From positions 53,489 through 117,488 of the forward strand of contig NZ_PYOD01000013.1 in assembly GCF_003026285.1 (NCBI RefSeq): a stretch of 64,000 nt of DNA. Reading direction: 5' to 3'. Source of the stretch: Photobacterium profundum (GTDB lineage: Bacteria; Pseudomonadota; Gammaproteobacteria; Enterobacterales; Vibrionaceae). The notes under the pieces are model-generated. The model made no database searches. It was not told where the DNA came from and saw only the letters and a list, made by a program, of their open reading frames with translations. Position numbers and translations under genes: made by a program. How positions within the stretch are numbered: position 1 is the first letter of the stretch; every line of letters starts with the position of its first letter. Shown here in pieces: positions 18,280 through 26,226 of this stretch.

Positions 18280-19902
18280 ATGAACAAAAATCGTGAACAT
18301 CATTGCGATGTTTTAGTCATTGGTAGCGGTGCTGCCGGTTTAACATTAGCACTTCGTTTAGCACCTTTAAGTAAAGTTGTTGTTGTCAGTAAAGGTACAC
18401 GCAGTGAAGGAGCAACATACTACGCACAAGGTGGTATTGCTGCAGTTTTTGATGAATCAGACAGTATTGAATCACATATAGAAGACACCCAAATTGCAGG
18501 TGCACATTTATGTGATGATAATGTTGTTCGCTTTATTGCGGAGAATGCCAAAGAATCGGTTCAATGGCTGATTGATGGCGGTGTACCCTTTGATCGTGAA
18601 GAACAAGATAATGATGATGAAACCCCTCGTTATCATTTAACGCGTGAAGGTGGCCATAGTCACCGACGTATATTGCATGCCGCCGATGCCACAGGCATGG
18701 CAATGCAAAACTCACTGCAAGATAACGTTCATAACCACCCTAATATCGAAGTATTAGAGCGTCATAATGCGCTTGATCTTATTACTCATCAGAAACTAGG
18801 TAACGACGATACGCCAAACCGTGTATTAGGTGCTTATGTCTGGAACCGTAATAAAGAAGTGGTTGAAACAGTACATGCCAAATTTGTTGTACTCGCAACA
18901 GGTGGCGCTTCAAAGGTATACCAGTACACATCAAACCCAGATGTATCTTCTGGCGATGGTATTGCCATGGCATGGCGTGCAGGGTGTCGAGTAGCTAACC
19001 TTGAATTTAACCAATTTCACCCAACATGCTTGTTCCACCCTGACGCACGAAACTACCTCTTAACCGAAGCATTACGTGGTGAAGGGGCATATTTACGTCG
19101 CCCTGACGGTAGCCGTTTCATGAGCGATTTCGATGAACGCGGTGAGCTTGCGCCACGCGATGTCGTCGCCCGCGCTATCGACTTCGAGATGAAGCGTTTG
19201 GGGGCCGATTGTATGTTTCTGGATATCAGCCATAAGTCTGATGATTTTATTACGAAACATTTCCCAACAATTTATGAAAAACTATTAACGTTCAACATTG
19301 ATATCACCCAAGAGCCAATCCCAATCGTGCCAGCTGCGCACTATACCTGTGGTGGTGTAATGGTCGATACCAAAGGTCAAACAGATTTAGACGGTTTATA
19401 TGCGATAGGCGAAGTCAGTTACACTGGCTTGCACGGTGCAAACCGCATGGCTTCTAACTCATTATTAGAGTGTGTCGTATATGCAAGTTCAGCCGCTGAA
19501 AGCATCAGTTCGAAATTAGATAGCATCGGTATGCCTGATCCTCTTCCCCATTGGGATGAAAGCCAAGTTAACTGTTCAGATGAAGAAGTCGTCATCCAAC
19601 ACAACTGGCATGAACTGCGTCTGTTTATGTGGGATTACGTCGGCATTGTACGTTCAACCAAACGTTTAGAACGCGCAATGCGTCGAATTCAGCTGCTTAA
19701 ACAAGAAATTGATGAATACTACGGTAACTTCCGCGTGTCTAACAACCTGCTTGAACTACGTAATTTAGTCCAAGTCGCAGAGCTAATTGTTCGATGTGCG
19801 CTAGAACGAAAAGAAAGCCGAGGTTTACACTTCACCTTAGATTACCCTGAGCTGAAAGAAAACTCAGGACCAACCATTCAAACGCCGGATCAGCCTTGTT
19901 AA
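18280..19902 (+). CDS. nadB: L-aspartate oxidase NadB
   Basis: NadB oxidises L-aspartate to iminoaspartate with FAD, the first step of de novo NAD synthesis. The ATG at 18280 gives 540 residues, exactly the E. coli length; an in-frame TTG at 18238 would add 14 residues with no family support. The FAD-binding motif CDVLVIGSGAAGLTLAL is at about residues 9-25. HRRILHAADATG and the HGANRMASNSLLECVV segment are the active-site and flavin regions of the succinate dehydrogenase/aspartate oxidase family. It is divergent from rpoE as in E. coli. Confidence 0.97.
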   Translation: MNKNREHHCDVLVIGSGAAGLTLALRLAPLSKVVVVSKGTRSEGATYYAQGGIAAVFDESDSIESHIEDTQIAGAHLCDDNVVRFIAENAKESVQWLIDGGVPFDREEQDNDDETPRYHLTREGGHSHRRILHAADATGMAMQNSLQDNVHNHPNIEVLERHNALDLITHQKLGNDDTPNRVLGAYVWNRNKEVVETVHAKFVVLATGGASKVYQYTSNPDVSSGDGIAMAWRAGCRVANLEFNQFHPTCLFHPDARNYLLTEALRGEGAYLRRPDGSRFMSDFDERGELAPRDVVARAIDFEMKRLGADCMFLDISHKSDDFITKHFPTIYEKLLTFNIDITQEPIPIVPAAHYTCGGVMVDTKGQTDLDGLYAIGEVSYTGLHGANRMASNSLLECVVYASSAAESISSKLDSIGMPDPLPHWDESQVNCSDEEVVIQHNWHELRLFMWDYVGIVRSTKRLERAMRRIQLLKQEIDEYYGNFRVSNNLLELRNLVQVAELIVRCALERKESRGLHFTLDYPELKENSGPTIQTPDQPC

Positions 19903-19948
19903 GCTGCCAACGTTGTTAGCAATGCTATTTAATCTAAGTGTCTTTCTT

Positions 19949-19977
19949 AAAATCCCAGCTTTGGTTGGGATTTTTTT
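19949..19977 (+). terminator. Rho-independent terminator after nadB
   Basis: AATCCCA pairs with TGGGATT around a short loop and is followed by seven T. It lies about 50 bases past the nadB stop. Confidence 0.85.
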
Positions 19978-20024
19978 GATCATTATTCAATGAGCAACGT
20001 ATCTCGTATGAATTCTGCATCACT

Positions 20025-20444
20025 CTACAATCTCGCCATATGACACAGCATTGCCAATGCTCGGTACTCTTCATCCTTGCAGGCATCATGACTAACACAT
20101 ACCCAACTTACCTCTTGTGCATGTTGCATTCGAAATAAGATAAACCAACGGGTAACAACTTTTATTTTATTAATTTGCCACTTCTGTTGTTGCCAATTAA
20201 CCGCACCAGAAACCGTAATACTGAGGTTCCCTTGCTGATGACAATAATGTTGGTAGCGTTCAAGCCACTCAATCCATAAACATTCCAAAAGAAATATAAC
20301 AACGATCTGCGGTAGCCATGACATAAAAAGAGATGCGAAAAGAGCAATTGCTACACCAAGATATAAAGTACTTAGTGCAGCAAGGATTTTTTGCGAAGGG
20401 TGTAGACGAAGATTAACGAAGCTTGCTGTTATTGTGAGCAACAA
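20025..20444 (-). CDS. ygfX: YgfX (CptA)-family membrane protein
   Basis: YgfX is a small inner-membrane protein always paired with SdhE; in E. coli it was described as a toxin-like inhibitor of cell-division and cytoskeleton proteins, and in Serratia as affecting pigment production. The 139 residues have two adjacent hydrophobic spans (about 23-40 and 44-57), then a soluble C-terminal part with the WQQQKWQINK stretch. The only upstream start is TTG at 20444, which overlaps sdhE by 32 bases, so the exact start is uncertain. Identification rests on position and hydropathy with weak sequence similarity. Confidence 0.75.
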   Translation of the reverse strand: MLLTITASFVNLRLHPSQKILAALSTLYLGVAIALFASLFMSWLPQIVVIFLLECLWIEWLERYQHYCHQQGNLSITVSGAVNWQQQKWQINKIKVVTRWFILFRMQHAQEVSWVCVSHDACKDEEYRALAMLCHMARL

Positions 20445-20673
20445 TTTTGTCTACCATTGCAGCATGAGCAGGGTTTTCACTGCGACCATGGCCCATCATC
20501 CAAGTAAACAAATCTGGATCATCGCTGGTCAATAACGACACGAAATCACGTTGCTCTTGATCGGGTAAGTCGTCTAAGCACTCTTCAAAAAAAGGCATGA
20601 TGATTACATCCAGTTCAAGCATACCACGTCGACATGCCCATTTTAGGCGTGCTCTTTCATCTGAACTCAACAT
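20413..20673 (-). CDS. sdhE: FAD assembly factor SdhE
   Basis: SdhE (YgfY) promotes covalent FAD attachment to SdhA and FrdA. The ATG at 20673, preceded by CGAGG six bases away, gives 86 residues. The signature RRGMLELD contains the RGxxE motif needed for flavinylation, followed by MPFFEECLDDLP and DDPDLFTWMMGHG as in E. coli SdhE. ygfX overlaps its 3' end, and ygfZ lies divergently on the other side. Confidence 0.95.
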   Translation of the reverse strand: MLSSDERARLKWACRRGMLELDVIIMPFFEECLDDLPDQEQRDFVSLLTSDDPDLFTWMMGHGRSENPAHAAMVDKIVAHNNSKLR

Positions 20674-21010
20674 ATACAACCTCGTTATCTAATCTGAATA
20701 TTCCTAGCGGTAGCAAAACATTATTGTACTACCCTAAAATTTGCCACCAATATTAGCAGCCACTTATTTCCTCTACCATGCGCAAAAACAAGCAAACACT
20801 GAAGATGAGACATATGATCAATAATAGTCTGATGTTTTACTCAAGTATTCACACGATAATCGGTTCGCAAAGCTGACAAATGGTAATAAGCAATTTAACA
20901 TGGTGGTCAAACTTACCATTTATTTGTAATGGCTCACATAACGCGGTTAGTTAAACAATCGCAGTATTGTCTTTTGAGTCGTGGTTACAATGTTAACTAT
21001 GGAATATCCA
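20674..21010. other. Gene-free sdhE-ygfZ divergent region
   Basis: The 337 bases hold the divergent promoters of sdhE-ygfX and ygfZ. The one notable structure is an imperfect inverted repeat, with AAATGGTAA near 20878 and TTACCATTT near 20915. I see no open reading frame or RNA gene. Confidence 0.5.
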
Positions 21011-22000
21011 ATGAGCATCGAGTTTAACGCACTGAATTTCAAAAAAGTCGCATTAACAGCACAAGATAAACTGCCTGAATTGGCACTCATCAACCTCGAT
21101 GATTGGGGATTAATCACTCTAATTGGTGACGACAAGAAATCTTACCTACAAGGTCAAGTAACCTGTGATGTGGTATCACTGCCAGTCAACTCATCGACCT
21201 TAGGTGCTCATTGTGATGCCAAAGGTAAAATGCGCACCATTTTTCGCTTGTTTAATCACAATGAAGGCTATGGATTTTTACAGCGTAAAAGCGTTATGGA
21301 CACACAATTACCTGAATTGAAAAAGTACGCTGTATTTTCAAAAGTCGACATCGATGCAAGCAATGATGTTTTACTGGGTCTTTCTGGTGAACAAGCACAA
21401 GCCGTTATTGATCAACACTTCCCTGGCAACGGTGATGTACGTGTCATTACCGCTGGCACCGCCATTAAAGTTAACGATGATCGTTGGTTGTTCGCCATTG
21501 CACCAGAACAAGCTGAACAACTCATTAATACCCTTGTAGAAACACACAATAGCATGCAGCTATCTGATAGCACATTATGGGATCTCTACGATGTACTGTA
21601 TGCCATTCCCCGCGTGGATGCAGTAACCGCACTAGAGTTCATTCCTCAAGCTGTCAATCTACAAGCAGTTGACGGAATCAGCTTTAAAAAAGGCTGTTAT
21701 ACAGGACAAGAAACGGTAGCACGTGCGAAATACCGTGGTATCAACAAGCGTGCTATGTATATCGTTACTGGGGAAGCGACACAATGCCCACTTACTGGTG
21801 ACGCATTAGAACGTAGCGTGGGTGATAACTGGCGTAAAGGTGGTACCTTATTAGCGAGCTACCTGTATGCCGATGATCAAGCTATTGCCTTGGTTGTATT
21901 ACCGAACGATCTTGACGAAGGTACGCAATTTCGTCTTGCTGAACAGCCGGAAGCTATCTGGACACAACTTGATTTACCTTACTCGTTAGACGATAAATAA
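21011..22000 (+). CDS. ygfZ: tRNA-modifying protein YgfZ (folate-binding)
   Basis: YgfZ is a folate-dependent protein related to GcvT that supports the iron-sulfur enzyme MiaB and others. The ATG at 21011 (MSIEFNALNF), with GGAA seven bases before it, is preferred over the GTG at 20981, giving 329 residues. The invariant motif KGCYTGQE with its essential cysteine is at about residues 227-234. The next gene, a YbaK-type deacylase, starts two bases after the stop, suggesting one transcript. Confidence 0.95.
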   Translation: MSIEFNALNFKKVALTAQDKLPELALINLDDWGLITLIGDDKKSYLQGQVTCDVVSLPVNSSTLGAHCDAKGKMRTIFRLFNHNEGYGFLQRKSVMDTQLPELKKYAVFSKVDIDASNDVLLGLSGEQAQAVIDQHFPGNGDVRVITAGTAIKVNDDRWLFAIAPEQAEQLINTLVETHNSMQLSDSTLWDLYDVLYAIPRVDAVTALEFIPQAVNLQAVDGISFKKGCYTGQETVARAKYRGINKRAMYIVTGEATQCPLTGDALERSVGDNWRKGGTLLASYLYADDQAIALVVLPNDLDEGTQFRLAEQPEAIWTQLDLPYSLDDK

Positions 22001-22001
22001 G

Positions 22002-22463
22002 ATGCAAACCTCTGTTATACATTTTCTGGATAATGAGGGGGTCGATTACCGTCTACTCCCGCATTCAAAACCTGCAAAAACAATAGAAGAAGCAGCCAAA
22101 GAGCGAGGCGTTGCACCTGAACAAATGGTGAAATCGATCTTGCTCCGCGATATGAGTGGCTTTCATGTTTTAGCGTGTGTACCTGGGCCTGCACAAGTCG
22201 ATCCAACCAAAGTACGCGCTATGTTTGGCTGTCGTCGTATGACCTGCGCAGACGCAGCCGATGTAGAAAAGATCACCGGATTAGTCATTGGTACGGTTGC
22301 CCCTGTCGGATTAAAGCAACCATTGCCGCTGATCTTTGATCATTCCATCAAAGCGCATGAAAGAGTCAATATTAGCAGTGGGGATCGGATGGCTGGCATT
22401 GAGCTGGAAACCGACGACCTTTTACTGCTTTGCGATCCTATGTTTGCCGATATTTGTCGCTAA
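22002..22463 (+). CDS. YbaK/EbsC-family aminoacyl-tRNA deacylase
   Basis: The 153 residues form a complete single YbaK/prolyl-tRNA-synthetase-associated domain. The family hydrolyses mischarged tRNAs in trans. The conserved lysine is Lys44 in EQMVKSILLRD, and the C-terminal ISSGDRMAGIELETDDL is typical of the group. Which mischarged tRNA it edits cannot be read from the sequence. It starts one base after ygfZ with no room for its own promoter. A second, distinct member of the superfamily lies at 36688. Confidence 0.85.
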   Translation: MQTSVIHFLDNEGVDYRLLPHSKPAKTIEEAAKERGVAPEQMVKSILLRDMSGFHVLACVPGPAQVDPTKVRAMFGCRRMTCADAADVEKITGLVIGTVAPVGLKQPLPLIFDHSIKAHERVNISSGDRMAGIELETDDLLLLCDPMFADICR

Positions 22464-22522
22464 TATTGGAATAAAAATATAGCCACTATCAAGAATTAAC
22501 ATTCATCATTAAAACGTCCGAA

Positions 22523-22550
22523 TAAAAGCGGCTTACTTAAGTCGTTTTTA
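22523..22550 (+). terminator. Probable terminator after the ygfZ-deacylase operon
   Basis: AAAAGCGGCTT pairs imperfectly with AAGTCGTTTT and runs into a T-rich tract. Confidence 0.5.
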
Positions 22551-22701
22551 TTTCATTTGCTTAATTTGCATAATATATACATGCCGTTACATAAAAGCTG
22601 TGGCGTATTTAATAAATTTTCAGTAAACATCTTTTGCATAGTTTTTCATCAATGTAGAATGGTTTTTCAATAAATATTGTTTATTGAGAGAGAGTTTTGC
22701 A

Positions 22702-23121
22702 ATGTCACACCCCCAAACACAGATAGCTTCATCACATTCCCACCACGCGATTTCATGCAACCACTGTGACTATCATGTCTCGAATATACAGCCTCAAGCT
22801 TATGTTATTGATCCTAATGGCAAGCGAATTAGCACTGACTCTATTAGCCAAAGCATGACAGCTTTATATGGTATTAATCAGCAGCTTGTTGAAGCTGTAA
22901 TGACAGGGGAAAATGAAGATGATAATGCCAAAGCATTACATCAAATGGTACTGGCGCTCAGTGGAAAGCTCTATCGCCATAACTGCCAACAGTGTGCAAA
23001 CCAATTTTCGCTCAACCCTCAAAAAGACAACCATGCTTGCCCACACTGCTGGTCTCAAAATATTGTGCAAATGAACGGTGGTGAACAATGTCCAAAGTGC
23101 CAACAAGGTGAATTAAATTAG
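22702..23121 (+). CDS. Uncharacterised zinc-ribbon protein
   Basis: I do not recognise a named family. With the ATG at 22702 (GAGAGAG upstream) it has 139 residues and four CxxC pairs: CNHC near the N terminus, then CQQC, CPHC and CPKC in the last 45 residues, which would form two zinc ribbons. The middle (about 35-90) is helical with no motif I know. It has no signal peptide. It stands alone between the ygfZ operon and a LysR gene. A role as a small DNA-, RNA- or protein-binding adaptor is possible but not shown. Confidence 0.75.
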   Translation: MSHPQTQIASSHSHHAISCNHCDYHVSNIQPQAYVIDPNGKRISTDSISQSMTALYGINQQLVEAVMTGENEDDNAKALHQMVLALSGKLYRHNCQQCANQFSLNPQKDNHACPHCWSQNIVQMNGGEQCPKCQQGELN

Positions 23122-23265
23122 ATCATTGAACGAATAAATACATACTAAGGCGTAGCCAAAACTCAGCATTTTGGTTACCCAACTCCCTTTCCTTTATCAC
23201 ATCCCTTTCCCCGCCTTCTGCAGCAGTGTATAACAACTAACGAAGTGAGCTATGTGGGGTAAATA

Positions 23266-24225
23266 ATGGAAAGTAAAAGCAAAGATATTAACTGGCGAGG
23301 CGTCGATCTCAACCTACTTGTTGCTTTTTCAGCACTAATGGAAACACGTAGCGTGACAAAAGCAGCCGCCAAATTATCGATTGGTCAATCAGCAATGAGT
23401 CACAATTTATCTCGGCTTCGTTTATTGCTGAACGACCCACTGTTTGAGCGCCAAGGGCATCAAATGATCGCGACTCAACGCGCGATTGAACTGTCATCAA
23501 CCATTGAAAATATCCTCAACCTGGTAATGACACAGGTTTTACGACCAGATGACTTTGATTCGCAGCATTATCAAGGCACGTTTCGTATCGGCTTAACCGA
23601 CTACGCTGAATTACTGTTTGCTCCAGCCCTGTTTGATGCCATTTCACGACTGGCACCTAAATGCCAGCTCAGCTTTTGCAATGTCGATAGGCATAACTAC
23701 ATCAACAGCTTCAACGATAAAAACCTCGATGTGGTGATTGGCTCCATGACTGATTTGCCCAAAGAACTTGAAAGCCAATATTTATACACCGAAGATCATG
23801 TGTGCTTATTCGATCAATCGGCTACAGGCTTAACAATACCTGTCAGCTTGGCACGCTACATCATTACACCGCAAGCATTGGTATCACCCGATGGAAAACT
23901 CGCAAGCCCTATTGATAACCAATTACAAGAACAAGGCTTTAAACGTCATATCGCATTAGGATCGAGTAATTTTATGACGATTAGACACCTTTTAAAAGAT
24001 CGTAATCTATTGTGTGTGGTATCACGATTAATGGCCAAAATTGATATTTTTAATGACAGCCTAACCCAATGCAACCCCCCTGTTGATATTCCTGATTTTC
24101 ATATCAATATGCTGTGGTTACGTCGAAATAGCACCCATCAAAGAATGGAATGGTTACGCCAGATTGTGAGTGAAACCGTGACTGAACGCGTCGCGTCCCT
24201 GCGAGGAAAAAGTGAAGCAAGATGA
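23266..24225 (+). CDS. LysR-family transcriptional regulator
   Basis: The 319 residues begin with a winged helix-turn-helix (about 13-72): VDLNLLVAFSALMETRSVTK, then the recognition helix GQSAMSHNLSRLR. It is closest in feel to the LeuO/NodD-like branch. An effector-binding domain follows. No obvious target gene is divergent from it: upstream is the zinc-ribbon gene on the same strand, downstream a convergent operon. Its regulon cannot be inferred. Confidence 0.9.
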   Translation: MESKSKDINWRGVDLNLLVAFSALMETRSVTKAAAKLSIGQSAMSHNLSRLRLLLNDPLFERQGHQMIATQRAIELSSTIENILNLVMTQVLRPDDFDSQHYQGTFRIGLTDYAELLFAPALFDAISRLAPKCQLSFCNVDRHNYINSFNDKNLDVVIGSMTDLPKELESQYLYTEDHVCLFDQSATGLTIPVSLARYIITPQALVSPDGKLASPIDNQLQEQGFKRHIALGSSNFMTIRHLLKDRNLLCVVSRLMAKIDIFNDSLTQCNPPVDIPDFHINMLWLRRNSTHQRMEWLRQIVSETVTERVASLRGKSEAR

Positions 24226-24294
24226 CGCGGTGAGGTAAATACAATATAGATTGGGCAACTTGGCACAAGCTCAGTATTGAATAAGTTTAACAGC

Positions 24295-24326
24295 CAGAGA
24301 GGCGATATCAACAGTGCCTCTCTTCT
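24295..24326. terminator. Terminator-like hairpin between LysR gene and nqrM
   Basis: AGAGAGGC pairs exactly with GCCTCTCT around a 12-base loop, between convergent genes. The T tract is weak. Confidence 0.5.
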
Positions 24327-24376
24327 GCTTGTATGTGCTTAAGAAACAACATTTACTTAAGCAGACATGCTAATTA

Positions 24377-24571
24377 CTATTTAACACTCGGTTCTTGGAT
24401 TTGATAAAGCTTATGTGTGTCGCAAGGCTCATCACAATCACATTCTTTATCTACACCCACGTTTGCTAAACCACCACAGCTTCCACTGATCGTTTTCTTT
24501 TTCACAACCCAGCCAATTGCCATTGCCGCGATCACTAATAAGAAAACAGCTATTGTTAATACAAATGTCAT
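24377..24571 (-). CDS. nqrM: Na+-NQR maturation factor NqrM (DUF539)
   Basis: NqrM is a small membrane protein required to assemble the sodium-pumping NADH:quinone reductase, probably by delivering iron to the Cys4 site between NqrD and NqrE. The 64 residues have one N-terminal membrane helix (about 3-23) and four cysteines in SGSCGGL (Cys32) and ECDCDEPC (44, 46, 50), the family pattern. In other vibrios nqrM commonly follows the nqr operon; here it is the last gene behind a NifX-like gene, sharing four bases with it. Confidence 0.88.
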   Translation of the reverse strand: MTFVLTIAVFLLVIAAMAIGWVVKKKTISGSCGGLANVGVDKECDCDEPCDTHKLYQIQEPSVK

Positions 24572-25044
24572 AACGTAAACCCTCCTATCTTAGTTAGACC
24601 TTGGATTGTCGACTTTCTATTCATCGTGGTGCCAATTTTTATCGGCACCGGTTTCTTCTTGCCAGCACATCCGCAGCCACAATCGCCTTTATCTCGCTTG
24701 CATGGCCGACCTTGTTCTGCTGTTGTCAGGGCTTCTTTTTCTACTTTCCCCGTCATAACAGCATCAATAGAGCTACGTTGAGGCACTTTTATGACACTGA
24801 AGCCCGCATTCAGTAAACGCCCTAAAGAGCGTTGACCAACATTGCCTAGCACAATTTCTTTAACACCTAATTCACTCAGTCGACGTTGAATAACTTTCTT
24901 ATGCTTACAACCTAGCTCTTTACTGCCTGTATTTTCAATGCGCTCTATAAATTGTCCTTGCGAGTCATAAACCATAAAGGCAGCTGCCTTACCAAAGTGC
25001 CCTGCAACTTGAGAGCGAAGAGTGATTGCTATTGCGATACACAT
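24568..25044 (-). CDS. NifX/NifB-like dinitrogenase cofactor-domain protein
   Basis: The 158-residue protein starts at ATG 25044 (GAGGAA upstream). Its N-terminal two-thirds is the NafY/NifX/NifB-C domain (MCIAIAITLRSQVAGHFGKA, a mobile-GC motif, then VLGNVGQRSLGRLL), which in nitrogenase assembly binds iron-molybdenum cofactor precursors. A cysteine-rich stretch follows (PCKRDKGDCGCGCAGKKK), then a basic tail. There are no nif genes here, so a general role in metal-cluster or cysteine-bound metal handling is inferred. It starts one base after the DUF134 stop and overlaps nqrM by four bases. Confidence 0.8.
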   Translation of the reverse strand: MCIAIAITLRSQVAGHFGKAAAFMVYDSQGQFIERIENTGSKELGCKHKKVIQRRLSELGVKEIVLGNVGQRSLGRLLNAGFSVIKVPQRSSIDAVMTGKVEKEALTTAEQGRPCKRDKGDCGCGCAGKKKPVPIKIGTTMNRKSTIQGLTKIGGFTL

Positions 25045-25045
25045 A

Positions 25046-25423
25046 TCAGTGTTCCTCTGTTTCAGTCTCAACGATTTCTACGTTTTTAGGCTGAGTGATA
25101 GATGATGAAAAAACCGTCTTTGCCTGACGTTGAGCTTGAGGTAAATGGGTACCTTGCAAGTCGATTGCTTGCCCCGTCACTAAAGCTTGCGCCACTTTTT
25201 GACGAGCACGAGACACAATACTACCCAACGTCTGACGAGATACTCCTAACTCGTGAGCTGCCGCCAATTGCTGCATACCATTCATATCAACTAAACGCAG
25301 CGCTTCCAACTCATCATCGGCCAGCACTATTGAGGTCAATTCAGTCATTGGAATACCATTCGGCTTAAAACATGAATATGCGGGACGGCAATTAATCTTT
25401 CGCTGGATCTTTGGTCTACCCAT
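25046..25423 (-). CDS. DUF134-family DNA-binding protein
   Basis: The 125 residues match the DUF134 family: MGRPKIQRKINCRPAYSCFKP at the N terminus and a sigma-70 region-4-like helix-turn-helix (ALRLVDMNGMQQLAAAHELG, then SRQTLGSIVSRARQK, about 42-78). DUF134 genes are often next to NifX-like genes, and the helix-turn-helix suggests it regulates them. Two early cysteines could bind a metal or cluster. It is the first gene of the DUF134-NifX-like-nqrM operon. Confidence 0.82.
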   Translation of the reverse strand: MGRPKIQRKINCRPAYSCFKPNGIPMTELTSIVLADDELEALRLVDMNGMQQLAAAHELGVSRQTLGSIVSRARQKVAQALVTGQAIDLQGTHLPQAQRQAKTVFSSSITQPKNVEIVETETEEH

Positions 25424-25463
25424 AAACCCCTCACTTTGGTTAAAAATATATCAACACACATTA

Positions 25464-25477
25464 TTGGCGTATGCCAA
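25464..25477. promoter_or_regulatory. Inverted repeat upstream of DUF134 gene
   Basis: TTGGC and GCCAA arms flank GTAT, 40 bases before the DUF134 start codon. It is a candidate operator, perhaps for DUF134 itself. Confidence 0.35.
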
Positions 25478-25751
25478 AAACCACGTATTGATCCAACACA
25501 GCTAAACACTAAAAAAATAATAGCGATTATTTGAACATTGAGTTTCAGAAGAAAATGCTGTGAACCATGACGAGGTGACTGCGGAATCACATAATAAAAA
25601 GACATACTGAAGAGGTATAGCGAATCAAGCTGGTCTCATAATATGCAGCAAAAAACGCATAAAACCATATAAAACAGCCACTAAAAACACCTAAACACTC
25701 AATTAGAGCGTCATTAAATTAAATCTAACAAGGTATATCCAGAAGTAACCA

Positions 25752-25768
25752 TTAGCATATTATGCTAA
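25752..25768. promoter_or_regulatory. Perfect palindrome upstream of ytfK
   Basis: TTAGCATA and TATGCTAA are exact eight-base arms around one T, about 140 bases before the ytfK ATG. It is a candidate operator with no known binding protein. Confidence 0.35.
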
Positions 25769-25906
25769 AAGCAAATATTGGTGACTAATGATGGTCTGCT
25801 CAATTTAATTTAACATTATTATTATGCTGATAAAGTCACATCTTCGTAATGCAAATAGTTTTATAATACGCCCCGTTGAAAAGACGAAATCAAGGTTAAA
25901 ATTTAT

Positions 25907-26110
25907 ATGCGCATGTTCAAACGCTACCTGCCCAAGCTTATCGCTAAGCATGTAAGCCGTTTATTTAGTGGAAGAATATATATTGATGGCCGAGGAGGCT
26001 ATCAGTTCGACAAAGGAATGTTACTTGTGCCCGTAAAAGCCCAAGAGCGACATTATAAAACCGTGAACGAGGTTAATCTCGAAATCAAACGCTTAAAAGA
26101 AGTCTATTGA
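25907..26110 (+). CDS. ytfK: YtfK-like DUF1107 protein
   Basis: The 67 residues align along their whole length with E. coli YtfK (68 residues): MRMFKRYLPKLIAKHVSRLF matches its start, then GRIYIDGRGGYQFDKG and a C-terminal helix EVNLEIKRLKEVY. In E. coli YtfK binds SpoT and pushes it toward ppGpp synthesis during phosphate and fatty-acid starvation; the same role here is inferred. It stands alone with its own terminator, convergent to gcvH. Confidence 0.85.
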   Translation: MRMFKRYLPKLIAKHVSRLFSGRIYIDGRGGYQFDKGMLLVPVKAQERHYKTVNEVNLEIKRLKEVY

Positions 26111-26133
26111 CGACGCTGTTTATTATCTTATTC

Positions 26134-26187
26134 TAAAAAGCTCACCGAGTACTTATGAGTAATAAAGTACTTCGATGAGCTTTTTTA
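26134..26187. terminator. Bidirectional terminator between ytfK and gcvH
   Basis: A long stem (AAAGCTCA, CGAGTACTT with AAGTACTTCG, TGAGCTTTTTT) with a small internal mismatch and an A/T run on each side serves both convergent genes. Confidence 0.8.
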
Positions 26188-26226
26188 CTTTTTAGTGCAG
26201 AGTCATTATGACTCTTATCGACTCAA

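Larger units (their letters stand above)
25424..25906. other. Gene-free region between DUF134 operon and ytfK
   Basis: This AT-rich 483-base stretch holds the divergent promoters. It contains the TTGGC-GTAT-GCCAA inverted repeat (25464-25477) near the DUF134 start and an AT-rich palindrome at 25752-25768 on the ytfK side. The open frames in it show no family features. Confidence 0.55.

Noticed and set aside
20413..20444. sdhE-ygfX as a classical toxin-antitoxin pair
   Set aside because: SdhE has a well-established flavinylation role, and the toxin label for YgfX is disputed; overlap alone does not show such a system.
24568..25044. Evidence for nitrogen fixation
   Set aside because: The NifX/NifB-C domain occurs in many non-nif proteins, and no nitrogenase or other nif gene is in the window.
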